NCBI GenBank assembly: GCA_013151645.1
Contig: JAADHU010000004.1
Coordinates: forward strand, 1-64,000
Direction of reading: 5' to 3'
Length of the DNA: 64,000 nucleotides
From: Gammaproteobacteria bacterium
GTDB lineage: Bacteria; Pseudomonadota; Gammaproteobacteria; Steroidobacterales; Woeseiaceae
Numbering within the stretch: the first letter of the stretch is position 1; each line of letters opens with the position of its first letter. A model generated the notes under the pieces. It was given only the letters and a program-made list of their open reading frames with translations, searched no databases and was not told where the DNA came from. Made by a program: the position numbers and the translations under genes. Below, piece after piece: positions 18,247 through 26,368 of this stretch.

Positions 18247-18999
18247 ATGGTTCTGCGGATGTTTTGGGTCATCCTGCTCGCGGCGATTAGCGGCGTTCCC
18301 GGCCTCGCTGAAGACAACGCAACCGAAATTGTACGGGCCGCCATCGATCACTGGCGTGGCGATACCTCGTACAGCGAATTCACCATGATCATTCATCGCC
18401 CGGACTGGGAGCGGAGCGTGTCAATGCTGGCCTGGACACAGGGTGATGACCGCTCGCTTGTCAGGGTGACCTCGCCCGCCCGCGATCGCGGTACGGGCAC
18501 ACTGATGCGTGACAACAACATGTGGAGCTATGCGCCGAAAATAAACCGCGTAATAAAAATACCCTCATCGATGATGGGTCAGTCCTGGATGGGTTCGGAT
18601 TTTTCGAATAAGGACGTTTCGCGGGCTGACGATATTGTCGATTTGTACGAACACACTCTGCTAGGAACCAGCGAAGACGATGGTCACGTTGTCAATGAAA
18701 TCGAAGCGGTGCCGCTTGAGGACGCTGCCGTGGTCTGGGGCAAGGAGGTGTTGCTGATTCGTGACGATCATGTCGTGCTTGAACACCGTTTCTACGATCA
18801 GGACGGAGAGTTGATCAAGTTGCTGCGGTCGCTTGAAGTAGGTGAAATGGGAGGCCGTTCCGTCGCGCTTCGGCAGCGCATGATAAACACTGAAAACCCG
18901 GGGGAATGGACGGAAATTCAATTGGATGCAATCGAGTACGACGTCGCGCTGAGTGACCGTCTATTCTCGCTTTCAAATCTACGGAACCCGCGAAATTGA
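18247..18999 (+). CDS. LolA-like outer-membrane lipoprotein-sorting family protein
   Basis: Periplasmic protein of 250 residues with a signal peptide (VLRMFWVILLAAISGVPGLA). It belongs to the family annotated as outer membrane lipoprotein-sorting protein, a LolA/LolB-fold relative. Family features are YSEFTMIIHRPDWERSVSM, VTSPARDRGTGTLMRDNNMW, YAPKINRVIKIPSSMMGQSWMGSDF and late SLEVGEMGGRSVALRQRMI. GGGAGGAG lies about ten bases before the ATG. It opens a five-gene operon with two permeases, an ATPase and an outer-membrane barrel. The operon suggests it shuttles a hydrophobic cargo across the periplasm, but the cargo is unknown and true LolA function is not implied. Confidence 0.87.
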   Translation: MVLRMFWVILLAAISGVPGLAEDNATEIVRAAIDHWRGDTSYSEFTMIIHRPDWERSVSMLAWTQGDDRSLVRVTSPARDRGTGTLMRDNNMWSYAPKINRVIKIPSSMMGQSWMGSDFSNKDVSRADDIVDLYEHTLLGTSEDDGHVVNEIEAVPLEDAAVVWGKEVLLIRDDHVVLEHRFYDQDGELIKLLRSLEVGEMGGRSVALRQRMINTENPGEWTEIQLDAIEYDVALSDRLFSLSNLRNPRN

Positions 19000-20225
19000 A
19001 CGTTACAGTCCTTTTAGCCTGGCGAAATCTCTGGCGTCATCCACGCCGGACCTGGCTGACGCTGGGGGCAATGGTATTTTCGAACGTCCTGCTGGTGTTC
19101 ATGATTTCATTACAATTCGGCATGTACCGGCTCATGATTGAAAATACATTGCTCACGTTTACCGGGCATTTGCAGGTACAGGCGGAGGGTTACAACGACA
19201 ACAAAAAGATGCGGCAAATTGTGCCCGACATCCAGGCGTTATCCACCAGACTGCGAGAGAAACTGACGCTAAACACAGTATCCCCGCGAGCGATGGCTTT
19301 TGTACTGGCCTCCAGTAAGGATCGCACTTATGGCATCCAGGTTCTGGGCGTTGATCCTGAACATGAACCACTGGTCTCCAGTATTCCCGGTCTCGTCGAA
19401 GACGGGCGATACCTGCAAGCATCGGATACTGCGGAAGTATTTATCGGTCGGGTACTTGCGCGCAACTTGCGGATCAACGTGGGTGATGAGCTGACACTGC
19501 TTGGCAGCGGTCGCGATGGTTCTCTCGCGGCGGCCGTTGTGGTCGTTGCCGGCATATTCGAAAGCGGCGTCACCGATCTCGACCGAAGCATCGCCGAAAT
19601 ACCGCTGACGTTTTTTCAGGACACGTTTTTCATGCGGGGTGCAGGTCACCAGATCGTTATTACCACACCGGACCTGTCGCTGGTGAATAAAACTGTAGCG
19701 GCCGTGGATAGTATTCTTCCCAAAGACGAAGGCCTCGTGACGCTCGACTGGAATGTTCTGCAGCCCGGTTTGAAACAGGCCATCCAGGCCGACATCAGCA
19801 GCGCATTTTTCATGTACGGGGTGCTGGTAGTCCTGGTGGCGTTCAGCGTACTCAATACGCAACTGATGTCTGTGCTCGAAAGAACGCACGAATTCGGTAT
19901 CGTCATGGCACTGGGTATTTCGCCGGGTCATCTTGGCCGGCTGGTGATGCTCGAAACGGCAATGATGGGCACGATTGGCCTCTTTGCGGGCGCGTTTCTT
20001 GGCGGGTTGGTCACGCTCTGGTTCAGTTACAACGGATTTTCGTACCCCGGTATGGAAGATATGGCCGCCAATTTCAATTTGCCATCGAGGTTTTATCCGC
20101 AGGTCACCGTTCTGGCGATGTTCCTCGGGCCGCTCGTGGTGTTTCTGTTCACGGTGTTGTCGGCGTTATACCCGGCACTGCGGCTTAACTGGCTGCATCC
20201 GGTTGCGGCAATGAGGGCGGCGTAG
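18996..20225 (+). CDS. ABC transporter permease, FtsX/LolE-like (first copy)
   Basis: Inner-membrane protein of 409 residues with the type VII ABC (MacB/LolCE) layout: one N-terminal helix (MVFSNVLLVFMISLQFGMYR), a large periplasmic domain, and three C-terminal helices ending ALYPALRLNWLHPVAAMRAA. The cytoplasmic coupling region reads LERTHEFGIVMALGISPGHLGRLV. The start is a TTG overlapping the preceding stop codon by four bases. Together with the next gene it would make a heterodimeric mechanotransmission transporter that releases lipids or lipoproteins to the periplasmic carrier. Confidence 0.88.
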   Translation: MNVTVLLAWRNLWRHPRRTWLTLGAMVFSNVLLVFMISLQFGMYRLMIENTLLTFTGHLQVQAEGYNDNKKMRQIVPDIQALSTRLREKLTLNTVSPRAMAFVLASSKDRTYGIQVLGVDPEHEPLVSSIPGLVEDGRYLQASDTAEVFIGRVLARNLRINVGDELTLLGSGRDGSLAAAVVVVAGIFESGVTDLDRSIAEIPLTFFQDTFFMRGAGHQIVITTPDLSLVNKTVAAVDSILPKDEGLVTLDWNVLQPGLKQAIQADISSAFFMYGVLVVLVAFSVLNTQLMSVLERTHEFGIVMALGISPGHLGRLVMLETAMMGTIGLFAGAFLGGLVTLWFSYNGFSYPGMEDMAANFNLPSRFYPQVTVLAMFLGPLVVFLFTVLSALYPALRLNWLHPVAAMRAA

Positions 20226-21454
20226 TGCGACTTCTTCGCATTGTTGCGACGCTGGCCTGGCGGAACCTGTGGCGCAATCGCCGGCGTACTCTGATCATGG
20301 TCGCCGCAGTCAGCGTTGGCGTCTGGGCGATGATCTTCATGAATGCACTCATGCGCGGAATGGTGGACGACATGGTCAGGAGTGGCATCGAAAGTCTTCC
20401 GGGCCATGTGCAGGTTCACCGGCTCGGATTTCGCGATGACCCGAGCATCAACAATCTCTTGCCATTGAACGATGCTGAGCTGGCCGCAAAACTCGATGCC
20501 GCCGGTTTGGTGGCGTGGAGCAGTCGCATCAACGTACCGGCCGTAATTACCAGCGAGCGGGAGTCGCGGGGCGTGACTTTGTACGGGATCGACCCGGAGC
20601 GCGAGCGCAAAATCACTTTCGTGCCGAACAGCATTGTGGCGGGAAGGTTTCTTGAAGGTGTGTCCGACAAAGGTATCGTCATCGGCAGAAGACTACTCGA
20701 TGCGCTGGAAACAGACCTGGGCAAGCGAGTCGTCGTAATGAGCCAGGATCCGGACAACGAAATCGCCGATCGCGGTTTTCGTATCGTCGGTGTCTTCGAA
20801 GCGAAACTGGAGAGCTACGAAGAGACGATGGTTTTTGCGGGAAAATCAACGGTTCAGCGCATGTTGCACGTTGCTGATCGAGTGACTGAGGTGGCGATCA
20901 TGAGTGATGACTATCGCTTCGTCGAGCAGACCGTGCAAACGGTCAGAGACAAGCTTGGTGCCGATGTTGAAGTACTGCCGTGGACTGAACTCAACACATA
21001 CCTTGCGAGTATGTTGACGGTGATGGACGGATTCGCGCTGGTCTGGACGATCGTAATTTTCCTGGCGCTGTCTTTCGGGCTGGTCAATACACTGGTGATG
21101 GCGGTGTTTGAACGTGTCCGGGAGATCGGTCTGATGCTCGCGCTGGGCATGCGCCCATTCGGCATTCTCGCGCAAGTTGTTATCGAGTCGCTCCTGCTGC
21201 TCTTGATGGGTCTCGCGCTCGGCACGTTACTCGCATGGCTCAGTATCCTGCCATTGCAGTCGGGCATCGATGTTTCAGCCGTCGCCGACGGGATGGAAAT
21301 GTTCGGTTCATCGAGTGTCCTGTATCCGAAACTGACGATGGCCGATGTGGTTCTGGCGAACGTCGTCGTTCTGGGACTCGGATTTATCGCGAGCCTTTCT
21401 CCGGCATGGAGAGCATCTCGCTACCAACCCATTGAAGCGATTACAAAGGTTTAA
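20225..21454 (+). CDS. ABC transporter permease, FtsX/LolC-like (second copy)
   Basis: Second permease, also 409 residues and of the same topology as its neighbour. It opens LAWRNLWRNRRRTLIMVAAV, a close echo of the first copy (LAWRNLWRHPRRTWLTLGAM), showing that the pair arose by duplication. The coupling region is FERVREIGLMLALGMRPFGI and the end is SLSPAWRASRYQPIEAITKV. The GTG start overlaps the previous stop codon by one base. The periplasmic domains differ, as in LolC/LolE pairs, so the two copies probably have distinct jobs, one of them docking the LolA-like protein. Confidence 0.88.
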   Translation: MRLLRIVATLAWRNLWRNRRRTLIMVAAVSVGVWAMIFMNALMRGMVDDMVRSGIESLPGHVQVHRLGFRDDPSINNLLPLNDAELAAKLDAAGLVAWSSRINVPAVITSERESRGVTLYGIDPERERKITFVPNSIVAGRFLEGVSDKGIVIGRRLLDALETDLGKRVVVMSQDPDNEIADRGFRIVGVFEAKLESYEETMVFAGKSTVQRMLHVADRVTEVAIMSDDYRFVEQTVQTVRDKLGADVEVLPWTELNTYLASMLTVMDGFALVWTIVIFLALSFGLVNTLVMAVFERVREIGLMLALGMRPFGILAQVVIESLLLLLMGLALGTLLAWLSILPLQSGIDVSAVADGMEMFGSSSVLYPKLTMADVVLANVVVLGLGFIASLSPAWRASRYQPIEAITKV

Positions 21455-21456
21455 GC

Positions 21457-22149
21457 ATGACAGCCGTTCGTTGTATCGATTTATGCAAGACCTATCGCCA
21501 GGGCGATCAGGATATCAAGGCGCTCGATCACGTCAGCCTGGAAATAAATGCGGGTAGCTTCCTTTGCCTGTCGGCACCCTCTGGCGGGGGCAAAACGACT
21601 TTGCTGAATGCCATTGGCGGTCTCGACGCTCCGGACAGTGGTGAGGTCTGGATTGCCGGTCGGCGGATCGATCATCTAAAAAAGTCCGAATTGGCACAAC
21701 TCAGACTGATGCAAATAGGTTTTGTCTTTCAGGCTTACAACCTGATTCCGGTACTCACGGCTCGCGAAAACGTCGAGTTTGTCATGCAGGTCCAGGGGCT
21801 GTCTGCGGCCGAGCGAGTGCGGCGCTCAAGTGCGATTCTGGACGAGGTTGGCCTGTCCGGTCTCGAGAACAGGCGGCCCGCCGAAATGTCAGGCGGTCAG
21901 CAACAACGCGTTGCCGTCGCACGCGCGATTGTTTCGCACCCGGCGCTGGTGCTGGCGGACGAGCCGACCGCGAACCTGGATTCGCGCTCGTCGGACGAAC
22001 TGCTGAGAGTGTTCGTGGAACTGAATCGGAAATACGATACGACCTTCGTTATTGCGACTCATGATCAGCGTGTGATGGGCTATGCGCGTCGCGTTATCAA
22101 AATGCTCGATGGGCGTATTGTTGACGATATTGAGCAGCATGCGGACTGA
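21457..22149 (+). CDS. ABC transporter ATP-binding protein, LolD/MacB-type
   Basis: Cytoplasmic ATPase of 230 residues in the LolD/FtsE/MacB group. It has Walker A APSGGGKTT near residue 45 (Ala replaces the usual first Gly), a Q-loop in GFVFQAYNLIP, ABC signature MSGGQQQRVAVARAI, Walker B LVLADEPTANLD and an H-loop in VIATHDQRV. It starts two bases after the second permease and overlaps the barrel gene by 11 bases, so it energises the two permeases. Confidence 0.94.
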   Translation: MTAVRCIDLCKTYRQGDQDIKALDHVSLEINAGSFLCLSAPSGGGKTTLLNAIGGLDAPDSGEVWIAGRRIDHLKKSELAQLRLMQIGFVFQAYNLIPVLTARENVEFVMQVQGLSAAERVRRSSAILDEVGLSGLENRRPAEMSGGQQQRVAVARAIVSHPALVLADEPTANLDSRSSDELLRVFVELNRKYDTTFVIATHDQRVMGYARRVIKMLDGRIVDDIEQHAD

Positions 22150-23395
22150 TATCGTTTCATGTTGTTTATTATTCCTTGCGGCCTTGCCGATGGCTGGCCG
22201 GGCTGGTGAAACGAACTACGAACTGAACGGCCATACCAAAGTTCGATTACTGGGCCAGTCCTTTCCGCAAGGCAGTATTTTCCGCGATGTGGCCGGCGCG
22301 ACAGTACTGGATAGCGAGGGCGATTTAAGGCTGAACTTCCAGGCGACCAACGGTCGGTGGTCGTTCACTACCGACTATCAACTCATTGCGCTGTACGGCG
22401 ACGGTGTTGAGCACAACAGGGACTTGTCGACCGGTATCGGCCTGCCTGTTGAGCGCGCGCCGCGTGACGATCGTCGCTTGTTCGATTTGACCGGTCAGCT
22501 TGGTAGCCGTGGAAAACTCGCTTCATTGCAACGATTCGACAGGTTGTGGGTCGGTTTTTCGGGTGAGAAAATCGTCTTGCGCGCAGGACGCCAGGCACTG
22601 ACCTGGGGGAACGGTTTGTTTTTTTCACCAATGGATATCGTCAATCCTTTCGATCCGGCGACGATCGACTCTGAATACAAGTTCGGCGACGACATGCTTT
22701 ACGCTCAGTATCTGAAAGAAAACGGAGATGATTTACAACTTGCCTGGGTTGCTCGACGCGATCCGATATCAGGCAACGTCGAGTCGACGACAGCGGTGAA
22801 ATATCACCGCATTGCCGGCGACAACGAATACGATCTGCTGCTTGCGCGGCGATTCGCATCGACGACTCTTGGTATCGGCGGAAATCGGAGTGTCGGCGGT
22901 GCCGTCTGGCGCGCGGATCTCGTTTTGACCAACGCGACAGACTGGACGGTCGAACTGGTTACCAATGTAAGCTACTCATGGGTCTGGTCGGGTAAAAACG
23001 TCAGCGGCGCTCTTGAGTACTATTTCAACGGCTTTGGGTTGACCGGTGCCAGCCACGATATATCGTCGCTATCGCGGAATCCGGACCTTCTGGCCAGGCT
23101 CGGCAGAGGGCAAACGTTTAGCATCGGCCGAAACTACGTGGCGGCCGGTGTGACTATCGAGTTGTCGCCCTTGTGGCGCCTGACGCCGAACCTGTTCGTG
23201 AATCTCTCCGATCAAAGTGCGCTGCTGCAGTTTGTCACGCAACACAATCTCGGTGACAACCTGACGTTTCTTGCGGCGCTGAACTTCTCGCTTGGACCGC
23301 AAGGCACTGAATACGGTGGTATCGGGGCGGGCCGGCCGGGTCGCTATATTTCCCAGAGTGGTGGCCTGTTCGCACAACTGGCATGGTATTTCTAG
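22139..23395 (+). CDS. outer-membrane beta-barrel protein of the export operon
   Basis: Predicted outer-membrane beta-barrel of 418 residues. It has an N-terminal signal peptide (VSCCLLFLAALPMAGRAG) and then alternating amphipathic strands. The C-terminus QLAWYF carries the terminal Phe used for barrel assembly. The stretch RAGRQALTWGNGLFFSPMDIVNPF is a conserved-looking barrel motif. I place it loosely near the DUF1302-like barrels. The start overlaps the ATPase gene by 11 bases. As the last gene of the LolA-like/ABC operon it is the natural outer-membrane receiver or exit for the cargo. Confidence 0.75.
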   Translation: MRTDIVSCCLLFLAALPMAGRAGETNYELNGHTKVRLLGQSFPQGSIFRDVAGATVLDSEGDLRLNFQATNGRWSFTTDYQLIALYGDGVEHNRDLSTGIGLPVERAPRDDRRLFDLTGQLGSRGKLASLQRFDRLWVGFSGEKIVLRAGRQALTWGNGLFFSPMDIVNPFDPATIDSEYKFGDDMLYAQYLKENGDDLQLAWVARRDPISGNVESTTAVKYHRIAGDNEYDLLLARRFASTTLGIGGNRSVGGAVWRADLVLTNATDWTVELVTNVSYSWVWSGKNVSGALEYYFNGFGLTGASHDISSLSRNPDLLARLGRGQTFSIGRNYVAAGVTIELSPLWRLTPNLFVNLSDQSALLQFVTQHNLGDNLTFLAALNFSLGPQGTEYGGIGAGRPGRYISQSGGLFAQLAWYF

Positions 23396-23445
23396 CCGTC
23401 TGTCAAGAAACCGCGACCGGGCTTTTTAATAAGCGGCCAGGTCTT

Positions 23446-24018
23446 CTATGTGTGACTGGCCGTCAGTGACTGCTCGATACTCTTCAGCAGGCGATTGAAC
23501 TCGGTGTGATTTCGTTCGCCAAACAGGGGATCGCCATGGCTGACGAGATTCGCGTCGATGATGATGACGTGTCCCTCGGCGGCCATTTCATCGCAGCGCC
23601 GAAACAGGTCTAGCTCTTCCCATTGCATATGACTGCGAAGTTCATTGACGTATCGAAGTGCATCGCCGACGAGTGTTTTTCGCCGGATAAAGGAACCCGC
23701 GCTTGCTGAATCCAGTTCGTCTCTGAGCCTGAGCCCGTTTTCACAGATGTTACGGTGATCGCGAGTGATTCGACCGAAGCCCGCTGCAAGGTCCGGTCGC
23801 GCAGCCTTGAGTTCGGCGTACAAACGATCTTCCTTCGGGTGATGCACAGCGTCGGGATAGACGGTCATATAGTGCATGACGTCCTGTATCACCTCGAAGT
23901 CTGAATCTCCACCTTCATAGATGCGATTGGCTTCCCGTTCAATCATGTTCAGGAGCAACGTCATGTTTTTGTGATCTTGTCGCAGCTCGTCGAGAATTCG
24001 TTTTATCTCATCGGACAT
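23446..24018 (-). CDS. hemerythrin-like protein
   Basis: Cytoplasmic four-helix hemerythrin-like protein of 190 residues with a possible di-iron site. Ligand candidates occur in order: His in RQDHKNM, His pair and Glu in VHHPKEDRLY, His in ITRDHRNI and His/Glu in HMQWEELDLF. Such proteins bind O2 or NO, store iron or sense redox state. The start at 24018 is preferred to an upstream in-frame ATG because AGGGGG lies about six bases before it. It is divergent from the M48 protease gene. Confidence 0.9.
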   Translation of the reverse strand: MSDEIKRILDELRQDHKNMTLLLNMIEREANRIYEGGDSDFEVIQDVMHYMTVYPDAVHHPKEDRLYAELKAARPDLAAGFGRITRDHRNICENGLRLRDELDSASAGSFIRRKTLVGDALRYVNELRSHMQWEELDLFRRCDEMAAEGHVIIIDANLVSHGDPLFGERNHTEFNRLLKSIEQSLTASHT

Positions 24019-24325
24019 GATAGCCCCCTGTCGAGTCCGCAGTGAAGCGTAATTTTCAACCTCATTTCGTCGCAATGCAATCCGCAAATACCCCTACGGC
24101 ATCGCCGAATTCGGGACTCAATCAATGAGTTGCCGCGTAGCATCCGCAATCGTTCGCATATCGAAGATGGTGCTGGGCGCAAACAGCACACTTCGATCCG
24201 ATGGCGCAAGAGTCGATTTGCGCGTAAAATTCAGCGTTCGCAAGAGGACTGAAATTCTTTCGATTACATCCGGATTTCCCTCTAAACGTGCCTGGCACCC
24301 ACCGCGTCGTGATGGAGACAAGTAA
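24019..24325. other. divergent intergenic region
   Basis: This 307-base gap separates the hemerythrin (-) and M48 protease (+) genes and must hold promoters for both. A GGAGACAAGTAA ribosome-binding site abuts the protease ATG. An open frame on the plus strand has no support and is probably chance. I see no convincing operator or RNA structure. Confidence 0.45.
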
Positions 24326-25867
24326 ATGATCGACTTCAGGAAATTTTTCCTGCCCGCATTGATGCTGCTGGTGGTCACAGCCTGTTCTGTCAATCCTGTC
24401 ACCGGTAAACGCGAAATCAGGCTGGTCGGCACACAAAGCGAAATTCAGATGGGTGAAAAGAATTACCTGCCCATGCGACAGTCCCAGGGTGGAGACTACG
24501 ATGTCGACGAGCGCCTGACCGAATATGTCGCAGGAATCGGCAATCGCCTTGCCGCGGTCAGTGACAGAGAGCTCCCTTATGAGTTCGTGGTACTCAATAA
24601 CTCGGTACCCAATGCATGGGCATTGCCGGGCGGAAAGATAGCGATCAATCGTGGCTTGCTGACAGAGCTCGGCTCCGAAGCAGAACTCGCAGCAGTCCTT
24701 GGTCATGAAATCGTACATGCGGCCGCACGGCATTCGGCCCGTCAGATCGAACGTGGCATGCTGTTTCAGGGGCTGGTGCTCGCGACGGCGGTCGCGACCA
24801 GTGATAGTGATTACGGCAACTACGCGATTGGCGGCGCGAACATTGGCGCACAGTTGTTGACTCAGTCCTACAGTCGAAAGGCGGAGCTTGAATCCGACCT
24901 GTACGGCATGCGATATATGTCGCGCGCAGGTTACGATCCGCAAGGAGCGGTATCGTTACAGGAAACGTTCATGCGCCTTAGTGAGGGGCGTCCGACGGAT
25001 TGGATGAGCGGCCTGTTTGCGACCCACCCTCCGACACAAGAGCGGGTGGCAACGAACAAACGCACGGCGGCGAGTATGCCGCCGGGTGGTGAGCTTGGTG
25101 CCGAAAGATTCAAAGCGATGATGGCCGGCACGTCGGCGGCGATGCCGGCCTACGAAGCCTATGACGACGGGCGGAAAGCGCTCGCTGAGCACGATACGGC
25201 GAAGGCCGTCAGGCAAGCGGAAAAGGCGATCGGCTTATTTCCTGATGAAGCGAACTTTTATGCACTGCGGGGCGATGCACGACTGCTGGATGAGCAATAC
25301 GATATGGCGGTGACGAACTACAATAGCGCGTTACGCCGTCGTGACGGTTTTTTCTACTACTACCTGCAAAGGGGTCGCGCGCAAGAAATGCTTGGCAACG
25401 ATAGCGCCGCGGCGCGGGACCTGGAAAAAAGTCTGACATTGTTGCCGACAGCACCAGCACATAGTGCGCTTGGCAATATTGCGGCGAGACGCGGCGACAA
25501 GACGGTCGCCATTGAGCACTATCGCATGGTGGCCGGTGGCAAGGGAGAGGTTGCGCAATCAGCCCGGGCCTCGCTGGTCAGGCTGGATCTCGCGGACCAT
25601 CCAGGCGACTACGTTCTTACGCGCTGCGATGCGGATTCGTCAGGTAATTTGCTGGTTCTAATTCAAAACGCCACATCGGTAACGGTCGACAACGTAAGAC
25701 TATCCATCGAGTACACGGACCAGAAGGGCGTCAGGCAGAGTATTCGGAAAACGTTAAACGGCCGCCTGGTGCCGCGCCAGGTATCAAGTGTTAGTACGGG
25801 CTTTGGCCCGTATCGAACAGGCGGCGCTTGCCCGGTGACCGTAATTTCGGCACGTATTGCAGACTAA
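24326..25867 (+). CDS. M48-family metalloprotease lipoprotein with TPRs (BepA-like)
   Basis: Envelope zinc protease of 513 residues. The signal peptide ends in a lipobox (VVTAC, Cys20) followed by SVNPVTGKREIRLVG, typical of the BepA/YfgC and LoiP group. The active site HEIVHAAARH (HExxH) is at residues 127-131, with the third ligand Glu in AELESDLYGMRYMSRAGYDP. Residues from about 270 to 400 form TPR-like helices (KALAEHDTAKAVRQAEKAIG, FYALRGDARLLDEQYDMAVTNY). A C-terminal beta domain follows. The role is probably quality control of outer-membrane barrels or lipoproteins. Confidence 0.92.
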   Translation: MIDFRKFFLPALMLLVVTACSVNPVTGKREIRLVGTQSEIQMGEKNYLPMRQSQGGDYDVDERLTEYVAGIGNRLAAVSDRELPYEFVVLNNSVPNAWALPGGKIAINRGLLTELGSEAELAAVLGHEIVHAAARHSARQIERGMLFQGLVLATAVATSDSDYGNYAIGGANIGAQLLTQSYSRKAELESDLYGMRYMSRAGYDPQGAVSLQETFMRLSEGRPTDWMSGLFATHPPTQERVATNKRTAASMPPGGELGAERFKAMMAGTSAAMPAYEAYDDGRKALAEHDTAKAVRQAEKAIGLFPDEANFYALRGDARLLDEQYDMAVTNYNSALRRRDGFFYYYLQRGRAQEMLGNDSAAARDLEKSLTLLPTAPAHSALGNIAARRGDKTVAIEHYRMVAGGKGEVAQSARASLVRLDLADHPGDYVLTRCDADSSGNLLVLIQNATSVTVDNVRLSIEYTDQKGVRQSIRKTLNGRLVPRQVSSVSTGFGPYRTGGACPVTVISARIAD

Positions 25868-25922
25868 CGGCGGCCAATGGCCCTAAGTTGAGACGCGGAT
25901 TTACTCACCGGTTAACGTTCGC

Positions 25923-26240
25923 TCACTTTCGCTCCATCTCATCCATGATGGCATTCATCTTGGCGACGGCTGCCCGGTAAGGTCCCGGCTTGGTTAGATC
26001 CACACCGGCTTTGCTTAGTAAAGCGTACGGATAGTCCGACCCTCCGGCACGCAACAGGTTCTTGTAGTTCTCGACCCCGGCGAACATGGTTTGGCGGAAG
26101 AATGTGCCACGCATTTTTTCCAACCCGACGCCCAGGTAGAACAGTTTTTCATCATGCTGCTGGCCAGAAGCAACACACTGGTGATCAGGAAATACTCGAT
26201 ACGTCGCACGTGGATGCTCCAGGCAGATAAGGGTTGATGA
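25923..26240 (-). pseudogene. remnant of an M3-family oligoendopeptidase (PepF-like), frameshifted
   Basis: Only the C-terminal hundred or so residues of an oligopeptidase F-type enzyme survive. One frame reads EKLFYLGVGLEKMRGTFFRQ, then NLLRAGGSDYPYALLSKAG and VDLTKPGPYRAAVAKMNAI, the usual end of the M3B family. The expected upstream family segment EYFLITSVLLLASS lies in another frame just before it, so there is a frameshift near 26160. The HExxH catalytic domain is absent upstream; the fragment stops short of the adenylate cyclase gene. A full enzyme has about 600 residues, so this is a decayed gene tail. Confidence 0.8.
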
Positions 26241-26368
26241 TGTCAGGCAGTCTATCCGCAAACAGTTTGCGAGGAAACGGGGTCGGATATGATCAGTTTG
26301 AATCAGTTGCCGGTTCTTGACTCACGGCATCCAACCCCTTTTTCCGCGAACTCGTGTAAATTGTCGCC

